DNA of 64,000 bases from Frigidibacter sp. (GCF_030695035.1 NZ_JAUYTT010000012.1:310001-374000), one strand, 5' to 3'. Shown: positions 1 to 8,868, numbered from the stretch's first letter. The notes: generated by a model not told the origin, from the sequence alone. Translations and numbers: made by a program.

Positions 1-727
1 AAGCCCCTGTCACATCCCAGGACTGGGTGACGGCGCCGGTGTCCAGATCGACGGTGTGGATCCCGCCCATCGCGGCCAGCCAGGCGGTGTTCTCGCCTTC
101 GGCGGTGGTGGCGATGTCGAAGCCGACGGGACCGTCCAGCACCGGGCCCAGCTTGCCGACAGCGGCCAGCGTGCCATCGTTCGGCGCGGTCTGCTTGATC
201 AGCGCGGAAAGGGTGGCGTCGATGTCATACATGCCGGTCGCTTCCGGCTTGCCGTAGCTGTTGATGTATGCGGCGGCCACGATGTTCGGCGCCTCCCCCG
301 CATGCATGTCGCCCGCCTCAAAGGCCAGCGAGCCATCGACGGTGACTTCGCCGGTATCGACGTTCACGCGGTGGTTGGTGGTGCCGGTCATGAAGCGTAG
401 ACGGTCGGCCATCGGGTTGAAGTCAACCACGACCGGGCCATCGGTGGACGGCAGCATGGTAGTCATGGTGGACAGCTCGGTGGTCGTGCCCGTGGCCGGG
501 TCGATCACGACGATCACGTGGTCGGCGGTCACACCGACAAGGGTGTTGTTCGACGGGCGCAGGTCGATGCCGAGAAGGCTCTCCACGCCCTGAACTTCGA
601 TCTCGCCGGTGACGGCCGCGGTGGAGGTGTCGATCATCAGAAGCGTCTTGTCTCCGGTCAGGCCAACAGCGGTATCCGCAAAGGCCGGGGCGGTGGTCAG
701 CAGCAGGGCTGCGATAAGGCGGGTCAT
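1..727 (-). CDS. DUF4394 domain-containing secreted protein (3' part missing)
   Basis: The frame runs leftward from an ATG at 727 and leaves the window at base 1, so about 242 N-terminal codons are seen. It opens with a signal peptide (MTRLIAALLLTTAPAFA), followed by a beta-propeller-like series of short repeats. Phrases such as LLGIDLRPSNNTLVGVT, VDFNPMADRLRFMT and NHRVNVDTGEVTVDGSLAF are typical of DUF4394, an uncharacterised secreted family. A GGAGAG ribosome site lies 6 bases upstream of the ATG. The product is probably periplasmic or extracellular; no enzymatic role is known to me. Confidence 0.85.
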   Translation of the reverse strand, partial: MTRLIAALLLTTAPAFADTAVGLTGDKTLLMIDTSTAAVTGEIEVQGVESLLGIDLRPSNNTLVGVTADHVIVVIDPATGTTTELSTMTTMLPSTDGPVVVDFNPMADRLRFMTGTTNHRVNVDTGEVTVDGSLAFEAGDMHAGEAPNIVAAAYINSYGKPEATGMYDIDATLSALIKQTAPNDGTLAAVGKLGPVLDGPVGFDIATTAEGENTAWLAAMGGIHTVDLDTGAVTQSWDVTGA

Positions 728-921
728 GTGTCTCTCCATTTCTCAAATCGATGGCGCTGCGGAAATCCGCAAGGCCGGTCGGTCGATGCTGGAGGTACGG
801 AAGGAGTTGCGGGGAAGTTGCGCCCCCACGGATAACGAGGCCGTGATCAGCGAGGCATCGTGCCGCTTTACCCCAAGGGGCCTTGGCGCTAAGTCAGCAG
901 GTGCGCAACGGAGGACCCCAG

Positions 922-2154
922 ATGCCCGACGACCTGATCAACAGCTTCATGAACGGCCCCGATGAAAACGGCCGCTTCGGCATCTTCGGCGGGCGCTTCG
1001 TGTCGGAAACGCTGATGCCGCTGATCCTGCAGCTGGAGGCGGAGTATGAGCGGGCCAAGACAGATGCGAGCTTCTGGGCGCAGATGGACGATCTGTGGAA
1101 GAACTATGTGGGCCGCCCCTCGCCCTTGTATTTCGCGGAACGGCTGACCGAGGAGCTTGGCGGCGCCAAGATCTACATGAAGCGCGACGAGCTGAACCAT
1201 ACCGGCGCGCACAAGATCAACAACGTGCTGGGGCAGATCCTGCTGGCGATGCGGATGGGCAAAAGCCGGATCATCGCCGAAACCGGCGCGGGCCAGCACG
1301 GCGTGGCAACTGCGACGGTCTGCGCGCGCTTCGGGCTGAAATGCGTGGTCTACATGGGCGCGCATGATGTCGAACGGCAGGCGCCCAACGTGTTCAGGAT
1401 GCGCCTTCTGGGGGCGGAGGTGATCCCCGTCACCTCGGGCCGCGGCACGCTGAAGGACGCAATGAACGACGCGCTGCGCGACTGGGTCACCAATGTCCGC
1501 GACACCTTCTACTGCATCGGCACCGTGGCCGGCCCGCATCCCTATCCGGCGATGGTGCGCGATTTCCAGTCGATCATCGGCAAGGAAACCCGCTGGCAGC
1601 TGGAAGAGCATGAGGGCAAGGGCCGCCTGCCCGACACCATCATCGCGGCCATCGGCGGCGGATCGAACGCGATGGGGCTGTTCTTCCCGTTCCTCGATGA
1701 CGCCTCGGTCCGCATCATTGGGGTCGAGGCCGGCGGCAAGGGCGTCGATGACCGGATGGAGCATTGCGCCAGCCTGACCGGCGGGCGCCCCGGCGTGCTG
1801 CATGGCAACCGCACCTATCTGCTGCAGGATGAGGATGGCCAGATCCTTGAGGGCTATTCGATTTCGGCCGGGCTCGACTATCCGGGCATCGGGCCCGAGC
1901 ACGCCTGGCTGCATGAGATCGGCCGCGCCGAATATGTCAGCATCACCGATGCCGAGGCGCTGGCGGCCTTCCAGACTTGCTGCCGGCTGGAGGGAATCAT
2001 CCCGGCGCTGGAGCCGAGCCATGCGCTGGCCCATGTCATCAAGATCGCGCCGACGCTGCCCGCAGACCATATCATCGTGATGAACATGTGTGGGCGCGGC
2101 GACAAGGACATCTTCACCGTGGCCAAGCACCTTGGCTTTGATATGAAGATCTGA
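922..2154 (+). CDS. trpB: Tryptophan synthase beta chain
   Basis: Catalyses the PLP-dependent condensation of indole with serine to give tryptophan. The 410-residue product has the usual length. The PLP lysine is K98 in the motif [10 protein letters not shown], and the phosphate-binding loop GGGSNAMG lies near residue 245. I chose the ATG at 922 ([10 protein letters not shown]) because GGAGGA sits 7 bases upstream; an in-frame TTG at 883 would only add an unrelated leader. The partner gene trpA is about 9.4 kb away on the other strand, and no trpF lies directly upstream, so the genes are not in one operon here. Confidence 0.97.
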   Translation: MPDDLINSFMNGPDENGRFGIFGGRFVSETLMPLILQLEAEYERAKTDASFWAQMDDLWKNYVGRPSPLYFAERLTEELGGAKIYMKRDELNHTGAHKINNVLGQILLAMRMGKSRIIAETGAGQHGVATATVCARFGLKCVVYMGAHDVERQAPNVFRMRLLGAEVIPVTSGRGTLKDAMNDALRDWVTNVRDTFYCIGTVAGPHPYPAMVRDFQSIIGKETRWQLEEHEGKGRLPDTIIAAIGGGSNAMGLFFPFLDDASVRIIGVEAGGKGVDDRMEHCASLTGGRPGVLHGNRTYLLQDEDGQILEGYSISAGLDYPGIGPEHAWLHEIGRAEYVSITDAEALAAFQTCCRLEGIIPALEPSHALAHVIKIAPTLPADHIIVMNMCGRGDKDIFTVAKHLGFDMKI

Positions 2155-2328
2155 CGGGGCCCGCCGACGCTTCGCGAACGGAAATCGGCATAAACCCAAG
2201 GCATATCGGGCTGGGTCCGGGGATATAGGGCCTCGGGCCTAAACCTCGGGTCAATTGTTGGGGACGTTTGAATGGCCCTGTCTGGGGGAAGACCACTTCC
2301 GGTCGACCCCGAAGCACAGGAGCATTTC

Positions 2329-2823
2329 ATGACCCGACTTATTGCAGCTGCCTCGGCGCTGTTGCTGATGGCTGGCGCCGCGCAGGCCCAGACCGCCCCG
2401 GCATCGCCCGTGTCCGAAATCGTCGCCGACCTCAAGGAACAGGGCTACACCCGTATCGAGATCAACCCCGGCCGGGGCATTACCGAGATCGAGGCCATCC
2501 GCGGCACCGAAAAGCTGGAGCTGGACGTGGTGAGCCGCAGCGGCAAGGTGGTCAAGTCCGAGACGGAAACCGTGCGCCCCGGCGAGAACACCACGCCGGG
2601 CGTCTATCTGGACCGTGACGGCCGGGGCCGCGACGACAGCCAGTCCCGCAACCGCTCCAGCGATGATTCGTTCGACGGGTATGACGACTCGGACGGCCGC
2701 GACGACGACGATGACCGTGACGATGATCGTGATGACGACCGGGACGACGACCGCGATGACGACCGCGATGACGACCGTGGCGGCGACGACGATGACCGCG
2801 GCGGGGATGACCACGACGACTGA
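2329..2823 (+). CDS. Secreted PepSY-like protein with Asp-rich tail (paralogue 1)
   Basis: A 164-residue protein. Residues 1-21 (MTRLIAAASALLLMAGAAQA) are a clear signal peptide. Residues about 25-85 form a small alpha/beta unit (SEIVADLKEQGYTRIEI, KLELDVVSRSGKVV) resembling a PepSY-type module. The rest, from about residue 95, is a low-complexity tail dominated by Asp with regular Arg (DDRDDD units) and ending HDD. The ATG at 2329 has AGGAG 7 bases upstream. The tail could bind Ca2+ or other cations; that is inference. The next gene encodes a paralogue with the same architecture. Confidence 0.8.
   Translation: MTRLIAAASALLLMAGAAQAQTAPASPVSEIVADLKEQGYTRIEINPGRGITEIEAIRGTEKLELDVVSRSGKVVKSETETVRPGENTTPGVYLDRDGRGRDDSQSRNRSSDDSFDGYDDSDGRDDDDDRDDDRDDDRDDDRDDDRDDDRGGDDDDRGGDDHDD
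2700..2820 (+). repeat. Imperfect 12-bp tandem repeat coding for (Arg-Asp-Asp-Asp)n
   Basis: The coding sequence repeats units such as cgcgatgacgac about five times, with degenerate third positions, and is flanked by shorter GAY runs. The unit is a multiple of three, so gain or loss of copies would change tail length without breaking the frame. Confidence 0.7.
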
Positions 2824-2868
2824 CAGCAGGGTCGCTTCGCACCCGCTATCCCCACCGATGGGAGTGAT

Positions 2869-2894
2869 GCTCCGCGCAAGGATTTGCGCGGAGC
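2869..2894 (+). terminator. Perfect 11-bp stem-loop between the two Asp-rich genes
   Basis: GCTCCGCGCAA and TTGCGCGGAGC are exact complements separated by GGAT. No T-run follows, so this may be an RNA-processing or stabilising hairpin rather than a simple terminator. Confidence 0.5.
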
Positions 2895-2983
2895 GACTCT
2901 TGAGCCGCCGGGCTTGCTGCCCTGCCTCCATTCTGGGAATACTCGATGAACCGCCCCCGCACGCTGATCAGTTGGACCCCACC

Positions 2984-3442
2984 GTGAAACGCCGCTTCCT
3001 CCTCACCACCCTCCTGGCTCTGGCCCTGTGCCCGACCGCGGCACTGTCGCAGTCGATGGCCGACCGGATCGCAGGTGAGCTGCGCGCGGAAGGCTTCTCC
3101 GAGGTGTCGACCGCGCGGACCCTGCTGGGCCGAGCCCGGATCTATGCAAAAGGCCCAGCCGGCACCCGCGAGATTATCCTTGACCCGCGCACCGGCGAAA
3201 TCCTGCGCGACCTGTGGATCTCGCCCGATGGGGCACCCACCAACCCGTTCACCGCCAGCGGCGGTGACGGCAGCCGGGATCGATCATCGGGCAGCGGGTC
3301 TTCGGGCAGCGGCTCTTCGGGGGGATCGTCGGAGGAGGACGATGACGACGATGATGATGACCGTGACGACGACGATGACGACGACCGAGGGGATGATCGC
3401 GGCCGTGACCGCGATGATGATGCCGGCGATGATGACGACTGA
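2984..3442 (+). CDS. Secreted PepSY-like protein with Asp-rich tail (paralogue 2)
   Basis: 152 residues from a GTG start, the only sensible in-frame start before the signal peptide (KRRFLLTTLLALALCPTAALS). The folded part (about residues 24-80: ADRIAGELRAEGFSEVS, TREIILDPRTGEIL) parallels paralogue 1. A Gly-Ser linker (about 90-115) and a tail made almost only of Asp with some Arg and Gly follow. No strong ribosome site is visible before the GTG, so the start is less sure than the frame. It lies 161 bases after its paralogue and 45 before a LuxR-type membrane regulator, which suggests a common function. Confidence 0.78.
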   Translation: MKRRFLLTTLLALALCPTAALSQSMADRIAGELRAEGFSEVSTARTLLGRARIYAKGPAGTREIILDPRTGEILRDLWISPDGAPTNPFTASGGDGSRDRSSGSGSSGSGSSGGSSEEDDDDDDDDRDDDDDDDRGDDRGRDRDDDAGDDDD

Positions 3443-3486
3443 GGCGGCGCGATGATGTCACCGACCGGTTCCGTGGGCCGCGCGCT

Positions 3487-4080
3487 ATGAAAAGCCTTGT
3501 CGCAGTATGTGTCATTCTGATGGTGCAGACGGCCTGCGCCGTGTTCTTCGTGTCCGACATCCTGCTGTCGGTGCTGGGGATCTATGTCGCGCCGATCAGC
3601 TGGCAAAACCGCGAACTGCTGGAGATCGGGGCAGCGGTCGGGCTGCTGCTGGGGCTGGTGCTGGGGGCGCTGACGCTGGCGCGCAGCATCCGGGGGCGGG
3701 CGCGGGCGGAAGAGAAGCTGCGCCGCGCCTCAGGCGCCTTCATGGAACTGCTGGAGGAGCGTTTCACCGGCTGGGGGCTGACCCCGGCAGAGAGGGACGT
3801 GGCGCTGTTTGCGGTCAAGGGCATGTCGACCGCCGAGATTGCCGTGCTGCGCCAGACCTCCGAAGGAACGGTCAAGGCGCAGACCAACGCGATCTATCGC
3901 AAGGCGGGCGTCACAGGCCGCCCGCAACTGCTGTCGCTGTTCATCGAGGATCTGATCGACGGCGAGTTGCCCCCCCGCACCGAGGCGCTGCCGCCACCCA
4001 CCGTCGCCAACGTGCCGACAGCGCCTGCCTCGCCCGCAGCAGCGCTGTCGGCAGAGCCCTCGCCGCCCGCTGCATCCTAG
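3487..4080 (+). CDS. Membrane-anchored LuxR-type helix-turn-helix regulator
   Basis: 197 residues. Two hydrophobic segments (about 4-30 and 45-66) place the C-terminal part in the cytosol. Residues about 95-155 match the GerE/LuxR DNA-binding domain (LTPAERDVALFAVKGMSTAE, TVKAQTNAIYRKAGV). No receiver or autoinducer domain is present. A Pro/Ala-rich tail ends the protein. It follows two secreted Asp-rich proteins and may sense a periplasmic signal through its short external loop; this is inference. Its TAG stop shares the palindrome CTAG with the stop of the convergent DUF2237 gene. Confidence 0.85.
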   Translation: MKSLVAVCVILMVQTACAVFFVSDILLSVLGIYVAPISWQNRELLEIGAAVGLLLGLVLGALTLARSIRGRARAEEKLRRASGAFMELLEERFTGWGLTPAERDVALFAVKGMSTAEIAVLRQTSEGTVKAQTNAIYRKAGVTGRPQLLSLFIEDLIDGELPPRTEALPPPTVANVPTAPASPAAALSAEPSPPAAS

Positions 4081-4502
4081 ACCGCCGCGTGCTCTTGCAG
4101 CACCGCCAGCGGCACGATGTCCAGCGCGCGGGCATGGGTCGCCGCAAGCCGCACCTGCGGCGCGCAGCCCTCGTCATGCGCCTGCAAGAACCGGCCGGCG
4201 CAGAGGCACCAGCTATCCCCGGGTTTCAGCCCGGCAAAGCGATATTCGGGGCGCGGGGTCGACAGGTCGTTGCCGACATATTTCGACCAGGCCAGAAACT
4301 CTGCCGTCATCGTCACGCAGACGGTGTGGCTGCCGGCATCCTCGGCGCAGGTGTTGCAATGGCCGTCGCGGAAGAAGCCAGTGACCGGGTCCGTGCCACA
4401 AACCTCCAGCGCCTGGCCCAGAACGTTGGTTGCGGGATCTTTCTCGATCTCATCTCTCCTGTTCAGCAAGGGCCACGATGCGGCGGAACATGTCCAGCAC
4501 AT
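4077..4502 (-). CDS. DUF2237 family protein
   Basis: About 115-141 residues depending on the start. The conserved DUF2237 core is complete: NVLGQALEVCGTDPVTGFFR, EDAGSHTVCVTMTAEFL, GNDLSTPRPEYRF and GLKPGDSWCLCAGRF, with the family's conserved cysteines. The function of this family is not established. The only in-frame starts are ATG 4502 and TTG 4469, both overlapping the 3' end of the broken hydrolase gene, and neither has a good ribosome site; AGGAGAG followed by an ATG exists at about 4453 but in another frame. A base-call error or a recent indel near the start is possible. Confidence 0.8.
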   Translation of the reverse strand: MCWTCSAASWPLLNRRDEIEKDPATNVLGQALEVCGTDPVTGFFRDGHCNTCAEDAGSHTVCVTMTAEFLAWSKYVGNDLSTPRPEYRFAGLKPGDSWCLCAGRFLQAHDEGCAPQVRLAATHARALDIVPLAVLQEHAAV

Positions 4503-5215
4503 CGGGGAAGGAGCCGTCCTCGCGGAACTGGCGATCGGCGCCGTTGGACGCGATCACCACACCCGCCGGGCGGTTCACATAGACATATTGCCCATAGACG
4601 CCGCGGGCAAGAAATTCGCCCGGCTCCGCATCCCCCGGGATCCACCACTGATAGCCATAGCGCATCGCCGCCCCCGGCTCTGTGGGAGCGGACGCGCCGT
4701 CGAGGCCTCGACCCAGTCCGCGGGCGCGATCTGCTCCCCGTTCCAGGCGCCGTTCTGAAGGAAGATCTGTCCATGCGGGCATAGTCCCGCGTCCTCAGGT
4801 TCAGCCCGCCCAGAACGAACTCCACCCCGTAGCCATCGGTGACATAATAGGGCTCGGCCTCCAGCCCCATCGGCGCAATGATCTTCTCAGACAGCAGCTC
4901 TGCAATAGGCCGCCCCGTCGCGCCGCGCAGCACCATCGACAGAACATGGGTGTCGATGGACACATATTGCCACTGTGCGCCGGGGGCGATGAAGGTCTCT
5001 TCCCTCTTGGCGGCAAAGCGGCCCATGGATCCGCCAAGCGCGAGAACTCGGCTCATCTTGATGATATCTATAAAGAAATCGAAATATTTCTCGTTGAAGG
5101 TCACACCCGAAGCCATGTTGAGCACATTGCGGATGCTGGCCCGTCTTAGACCCCGCCCGTCAGCGCCGGGGCATATTTCGTCACCGGATCGTCAGGGCTG
5201 TCGATGGCTCAAATG
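4450..5215 (-). pseudogene. Beta-lactamase-fold serine hydrolase, broken by several frameshifts and 5' truncated
   Basis: Reading leftward, recognisable pieces of a class C beta-lactamase-like hydrolase occur in successive frames. They are DSPDDPVTKYAPALTG (about 5205-5150), then an in-frame stop and a frame change to MLNMASGVTFNEKYFDFF through YVSIDTHVLSMVLRGATGR to LRTRDYARM (to about 4775). A third frame gives QIFLQNGAWNGEQIAPADWV (about 4770-4695), and a fourth gives MRYGYQWWIPGD to VALAEQER (about 4690-4450). The N-terminal part with the SxxK catalytic motif is absent. At least three net frame changes are needed, so it should not encode an active enzyme unless the sequence has errors. 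Confidence 0.82.
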
Positions 5216-5344
5216 GCCGGTATGGCCTTCACGGAAAATCAAGTATGCGGGAGGCGCCAGGCAAATGCGACGCTGCGTCTGATGGGGGCCGCTTGGCTCT
5301 GATCCGCACGTTGGTTGATTGCGGGAAGGGTGCCATAGGCGCGC

Positions 5345-6382
5345 TCACGGCCCCGGGGGGCGCCAGTCGATCCAGCGGCCGTGAAAATCGAAACGGCCCA
5401 CCGGCTGCGCTGTGCCGCCGGGCCAGAGCGTCAGCGTCAGCGCCGCGCCCGGGCGCGCGCCATCCGCCTCCATCCCGAAACGCGCCAGCGGTGCATCTGG
5501 CGTGGCGCGGGTGCCAGCCTCGGCCAGTAGCGCCTCGCCGCGGGCCTGCAGGCCCTTCGGGAAATACTGCCACGCGACGGTGTGGAACACGAGATGCAGA
5601 TACCCCGGCCGCGGCTGCGCCAGACGCTGCTGCAGCCAGTCCACCGCATCGCCCTGCGCCAGCTCGGGGCGCAGCGCCGCCGCCTCATCCAGCGCGGCGG
5701 CGATCCGGGCCAGCCGCTCGGGCTGATCGGGCCAGACATAGGACAGCAGCCGCAGCCTGTCCGCCGCGGGGTCGCGCGGGGCGAGGTCCACCCCGGCGCG
5801 GGCGGCGATGCGGGGCTCGGCGCCGGTCGCAGGTGCGCCGCGCCAGTCGGGGGCCAGCAGCACCCTGGCATCCGCAGGGCCAAGTCGCCCGTCCGGTGTT
5901 TGCAGCGCATAGCGGTCGAAGATCAGGTTCAGCCCGGCGCTGGCGCCAAGTTCCGACAGCACGGTCGGCAGCCCAGTCTGGCCCGACAGCCAACGCGCCG
6001 CCACGATCAGCGCGGCGGAGCGGGCGACCTCATTGGTCTGCGGGGCGGTGTCGAGCCTGCGCAGAACCCACTCCTCCTGCGCGAGAATCGCTGCCGAGGC
6101 GGCGCGGCGCAGCGCAAGCTCATCGGCTTCGGTCGGGGGATAGACCGCCGCCAGCGCCGCATCGCGCCCCTCCAGCACCAGCCCGTGCAGCGCCCCGGCC
6201 AGCCGCAGCGGCACCGAGGCTCCTGAGCCGGAGATGTCGCCGGGCCAACTGCCAATCCGCTGCGCGACCGCGCCCTCGGGCAGTCCATGATCGGCGAAGC
6301 CCTGCAGCAGCCGGGCGGTGAAGGGCGAGCCCAGACCGGCACAGGCGCGGGCCTGCGCGGCAAAGGCCGCGCGCCAGCTCAC
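5345..6382 (-). CDS. DUF2332 family protein
   Basis: 345 residues. Hallmarks of DUF2332 are spread along its length: [93 protein letters not shown] and [10 protein letters not shown]. The family is uncharacterised; the [10 protein letters not shown] motif resembles a SAM-binding glycine loop, so a methyltransferase-like fold is possible (inference). It starts with GTG whose bases overlap the TGA of pth (GTGA), so the two are probably translationally coupled. Confidence 0.85.
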   Translation of the reverse strand: MSWRAAFAAQARACAGLGSPFTARLLQGFADHGLPEGAVAQRIGSWPGDISGSGASVPLRLAGALHGLVLEGRDAALAAVYPPTEADELALRRAASAAILAQEEWVLRRLDTAPQTNEVARSAALIVAARWLSGQTGLPTVLSELGASAGLNLIFDRYALQTPDGRLGPADARVLLAPDWRGAPATGAEPRIAARAGVDLAPRDPAADRLRLLSYVWPDQPERLARIAAALDEAAALRPELAQGDAVDWLQQRLAQPRPGYLHLVFHTVAWQYFPKGLQARGEALLAEAGTRATPDAPLARFGMEADGARPGAALTLTLWPGGTAQPVGRFDFHGRWIDWRPPGP

Positions 6383-7104
6383 CGGAAGCGGTCCGCGAGG
6401 CGCTGGAGGGCGGTGCGCGCTTGTGGCTCCGGCTCTGGTGCCGGCTTGGGCTCCGGTGCAAGCTTGTCTGCCGCTTCTGGCGCCGGAGCGGCGGCCTTCC
6501 CCGGCTTCGCCCCCTCCGACCCGGTCCCCGACCGTGGCGGCGCGGTGCGCAGCGCCACGGCGTTCAGGAAGCGCGCGCTATCCCCGGCGGCCAGCATCGG
6601 CGCGCCGTCGGAGATGCCGCGCAGCAAGTCGTCCAGCCAGTTCTGATCGGCCTTGGCGAAGTCGGCCAGCACATAGCCCGCGACCCGGTCCTTGTGCCCC
6701 GGATGACCAATGCCGAGTCGGACCCGGTGATAGGCCTCGCCGATATGCGCATGGATCGACCGCAGCCCGTTATGCCCGGCATGGCCGCCGCCGGTCTTGC
6801 AGCGGCTCTTGCCGGGGGCAAGGTCCAGCTCGTCATGCAGCACCGTCACGTCCGCGGGCGTCAGCTTGTAGAAGCGCATCGCCTCGCCGACCGACTGGCC
6901 CGACAGGTTCATGAAGGTGGAGGGTTTCAGCAGCACGACCTTTTCGCCGCCAAGCATCCCTTCGGAAGCCTGCCCCTGAAAGCGCGAGCGCCAAGGGGTG
7001 AAGCCGTGATCCTCGGCGATCCGGTCCACCGCCATGAAGCCGATATTGTGCCGGTTCTGGGCGTATTTGCCGCCCGGATTCCCGAGCCCGACGAAAAGCC
7101 GCAT
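6379..7104 (-). CDS. pth: Peptidyl-tRNA hydrolase
   Basis: Recycles peptidyl-tRNAs released prematurely from ribosomes. [20 protein letters not shown] opens the protein, with catalytic histidine H19; the other family motifs follow ([35 protein letters not shown]). The catalytic core ends near residue 190. A Pro/Ala/Glu-rich extension of about 50 residues follows and ends in a basic helix (LQRLADRFR); this is longer than the roughly 190-residue enzyme of E. coli. The ATG at 7104 was chosen because the protein begins there exactly as the family does. The gene is separated from rplY by an unrelated gene on the other strand. Confidence 0.96.
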   Translation of the reverse strand: MRLFVGLGNPGGKYAQNRHNIGFMAVDRIAEDHGFTPWRSRFQGQASEGMLGGEKVVLLKPSTFMNLSGQSVGEAMRFYKLTPADVTVLHDELDLAPGKSRCKTGGGHAGHNGLRSIHAHIGEAYHRVRLGIGHPGHKDRVAGYVLADFAKADQNWLDDLLRGISDGAPMLAAGDSARFLNAVALRTAPPRSGTGSEGAKPGKAAAPAPEAADKLAPEPKPAPEPEPQARTALQRLADRFR

Positions 7105-7242
7105 CCCCTGCCCGCCTTTTGCTGCGGCGCGGGGCTTGACGGCCGCCGCGCTTTGCCCTGTGCTTCTGGCCATCGCCAGCCCGTCCGCGCCTGCGCTTGG
7201 ACCGCCCGCCATCCTCACCACATCAGCAAGGGGCCCTTGGCC

Positions 7243-7557
7243 ATGTATCTGACCATGAACCGTTTCCGCATCAAGCCCGGACATGAGGAAACCTTCGAAA
7301 CCATCTGGAAAAGCCGCGACAGCCACCTGCCGCAGGTGCCCGGGTTCATCGCCTTCCACCTGATGAAGGGGCCGGAAAAGGACGGCTATCGCCTCTACGC
7401 CTCGCACACCGCCTGGGAAAGTGCGGCGGCCTTCGAGGCCTGGACCAGGTCCGAGGCGTTCCGCGCCGCCCATGCCGGCGCCGGTGGCAACCGCGAGATC
7501 TATGCCGGCCCGCCCGAGCTGGAAGTGTTCGAGACGGTGCAGAGCATCACCGCCTGA
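7243..7557 (+). CDS. ABM-fold monooxygenase, IsdG/HmuQ-like (possible haem-degrading enzyme)
   Basis: 104 residues with the antibiotic-biosynthesis-monooxygenase fold signature ([47 protein letters not shown]). Asn6, Trp67 and His77 sit at positions corresponding to the catalytic Asn7, Trp67 and His77 of staphylococcal IsdG, so a haem-cleaving role is plausible; similar small proteins of unknown substrate are common, so this remains a prediction. It points rightward between the leftward genes pth and rplY, convergent with rplY across a strong hairpin. Confidence 0.75.
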   Translation: MYLTMNRFRIKPGHEETFETIWKSRDSHLPQVPGFIAFHLMKGPEKDGYRLYASHTAWESAAAFEAWTRSEAFRAAHAGAGGNREIYAGPPELEVFETVQSITA

Positions 7558-7570
7558 GCCGCAAATGCAA

Positions 7571-7594
7571 ACGGGGGCCCCAAGGGGCCCCCGT
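7571..7594. terminator. Bidirectional hairpin between the IsdG-like gene and rplY
   Basis: ACGGGGGCCCC and GGGGCCCCCGT are perfect complements around a two-base centre. It lies 13 bases after the rightward stop and 38 bases after the leftward rplY stop, so it can serve both genes. The flanking T-tract is poor. Confidence 0.75.
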
Positions 7595-7631
7595 CCGTAT
7601 CTTGCAGTCCGCAGCTAGCGGGCGAAACCGA

Positions 7632-8243
7632 TCACTCGGCCTCGGCAGCCTCGGCGGCTTCGGACGACAGCAGGCCCGACGGCGCGGCCAGGTTGGCAAC
7701 GACGAAGTTCCGCTTGATCGTCGGGGTCGCGCCAGCCGGCAGCGGGATATCTTCGATGTGGATCACATCGCCGATCTGCTTGCCGGTCAGGTCAACCGTG
7801 ATGTGATCGGGGATATCGCCCGCGGTCACTTCCAGCTCGACTTCCGAACGCACCACGGTCAGCGTGCCGCCGCGCTTGATGCCCGGGGCTGCGTCGTGGT
7901 TTTCAAAGTTCACGTGGATGAACAGGTTGATGCGCGAATTGCGGTGCAGGCGCATCAGGTCCACATGGGTCGGAAGGTCGCGCACGACATCGCGCTGGAC
8001 CCCGCGGCAGATGACGCGGACATCGTCCTGGCCTTCGACCTTGAGGTTGAACAGCGTCGACAGGAAGCGGCCTGCCTTGAGCTTCTTCAGAAGCGTATAG
8101 TACTTGATGTTCAGGGACAGCGGCTCTTTGCCGTCGCCATAAACAACACCGGGTACGTAGCCCTCACGACGAGCTTGACGAGCGGCCCCCTTGCCTGTCC
8201 CCGTCCGTACCTCGGCCACAAGATCCGGGATCTCACGTGCCAT
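7632..8243 (-). CDS. rplY: 50S ribosomal protein L25 (general stress protein Ctc type)
   Basis: 203 residues: the long two-domain form of L25. It binds 5S rRNA through the N-terminal domain (about 1-95: [19 protein letters not shown]) and carries a C-terminal TL5/CTC beta domain ([28 protein letters not shown]). The Ala/Glu-rich tail is usual for the group. I set the start at 8243 ([13 protein letters not shown]) because GGAGAG lies 5 bases upstream; a start four codons earlier is less good. In many relatives pth follows immediately; here a rightward gene is inserted between them. Confidence 0.95.
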   Translation of the reverse strand: MAREIPDLVAEVRTGTGKGAARQARREGYVPGVVYGDGKEPLSLNIKYYTLLKKLKAGRFLSTLFNLKVEGQDDVRVICRGVQRDVVRDLPTHVDLMRLHRNSRINLFIHVNFENHDAAPGIKRGGTLTVVRSEVELEVTAGDIPDHITVDLTGKQIGDVIHIEDIPLPAGATPTIKRNFVVANLAAPSGLLSSEAAEAAEAE

Positions 8244-8426
8244 TGGTCTCTCCATAGGTTAAAAGGCGGACATCCTCCAAGGGTGCATGCCCGCAAGGTG
8301 GCCCCTATAGACGGGACCGGGCATGAAGGAAAGACATTTCCGCCGGGGGAGCCTGCCCCGGTTGAAATTGTCGACCCCGGCCCCATGACCAGCGACAGCT
8401 TGGTCGCGGCGAAGGGCCGGTCCGGC

Positions 8427-8828
8427 TCAGATCACCGCCACGGCCTCGATCTCCAGCTTGAACTCCGGCGCGGCGAGAGCGTTCACGCCGATCCCCGTCA
8501 GGGCCGGGGCCTGCCCGCCGAACATCGCCGCAATGGGGACCATGAGGGAACCTACCCGTTCGGGGTCGAGACCAACGACATAGACGCGAAGCGAGACGAC
8601 GTTGTCCGGCGTCGCCCCTGCTGCCTCCAGCGCGTGGGCGAGGTTGCGCAGCACGACCGCCGCCTGATCCTCGAGCCCGGGTGGAACTGGGGTGCCGTCG
8701 GTCGAATTGGCAACCTGGCCAGAGATGAACACCATCCTGCCCGGCGGCGCGATGACCACCTGCGAATAGCCAAGCGGGCCCACGTCGGGCAGAGTTGGGG
8801 GGTTCAGTTTCTGGGTCTTCGGGGTCAT
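8427..8828 (-). CDS. RidA/YjgF family protein (enamine/imine deaminase-like)
   Basis: 133 residues. RidA proteins hydrolyse reactive enamines and imines made by PLP enzymes. Motifs include MVFISGQVANSTDG, DQAAVVLRNLAHALEAAG, VVSLRVYVVGLDPE and the C-terminal FKLEIEAVAVI. The arginine that anchors carboxylate substrates in RidA is expected near the end (IEAxAxx context) and is not seen, so this may be a subgroup with a different substrate. The ATG at 8828 has AGGAT upstream. It is divergent from a TetR gene with palindromic sites between, so it is probably the regulator's target. Confidence 0.85.
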   Translation of the reverse strand: MTPKTQKLNPPTLPDVGPLGYSQVVIAPPGRMVFISGQVANSTDGTPVPPGLEDQAAVVLRNLAHALEAAGATPDNVVSLRVYVVGLDPERVGSLMVPIAAMFGGQAPALTGIGVNALAAPEFKLEIEAVAVI

Positions 8829-8852
8829 GGTGATGCATCCTTGTTCGGAAAC

Positions 8853-8868
8853 CTCTACACATGTAGAG
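8853..8868. promoter_or_regulatory. Palindromic operator candidate between ridA-like and tetR genes
   Basis: CTCTACA and TGTAGAG form a perfect 7-bp dyad separated by CA, in the 70-base gap between divergent start codons. TetR dimers bind sites of this size, and auto-regulation from a divergent promoter is the usual arrangement. Confidence 0.65.

Noticed and set aside
2155-2328. A leader peptide or trp attenuator near trpB
   Set aside because: This gap is downstream of trpB, and no short Trp-rich frame was found upstream of it either.
2700-3430. Repeats in the Asp-rich genes as a CRISPR-like array
   Set aside because: The repetition is codon-level (GAY, CGN) inside open frames, with no spacers of constant size.
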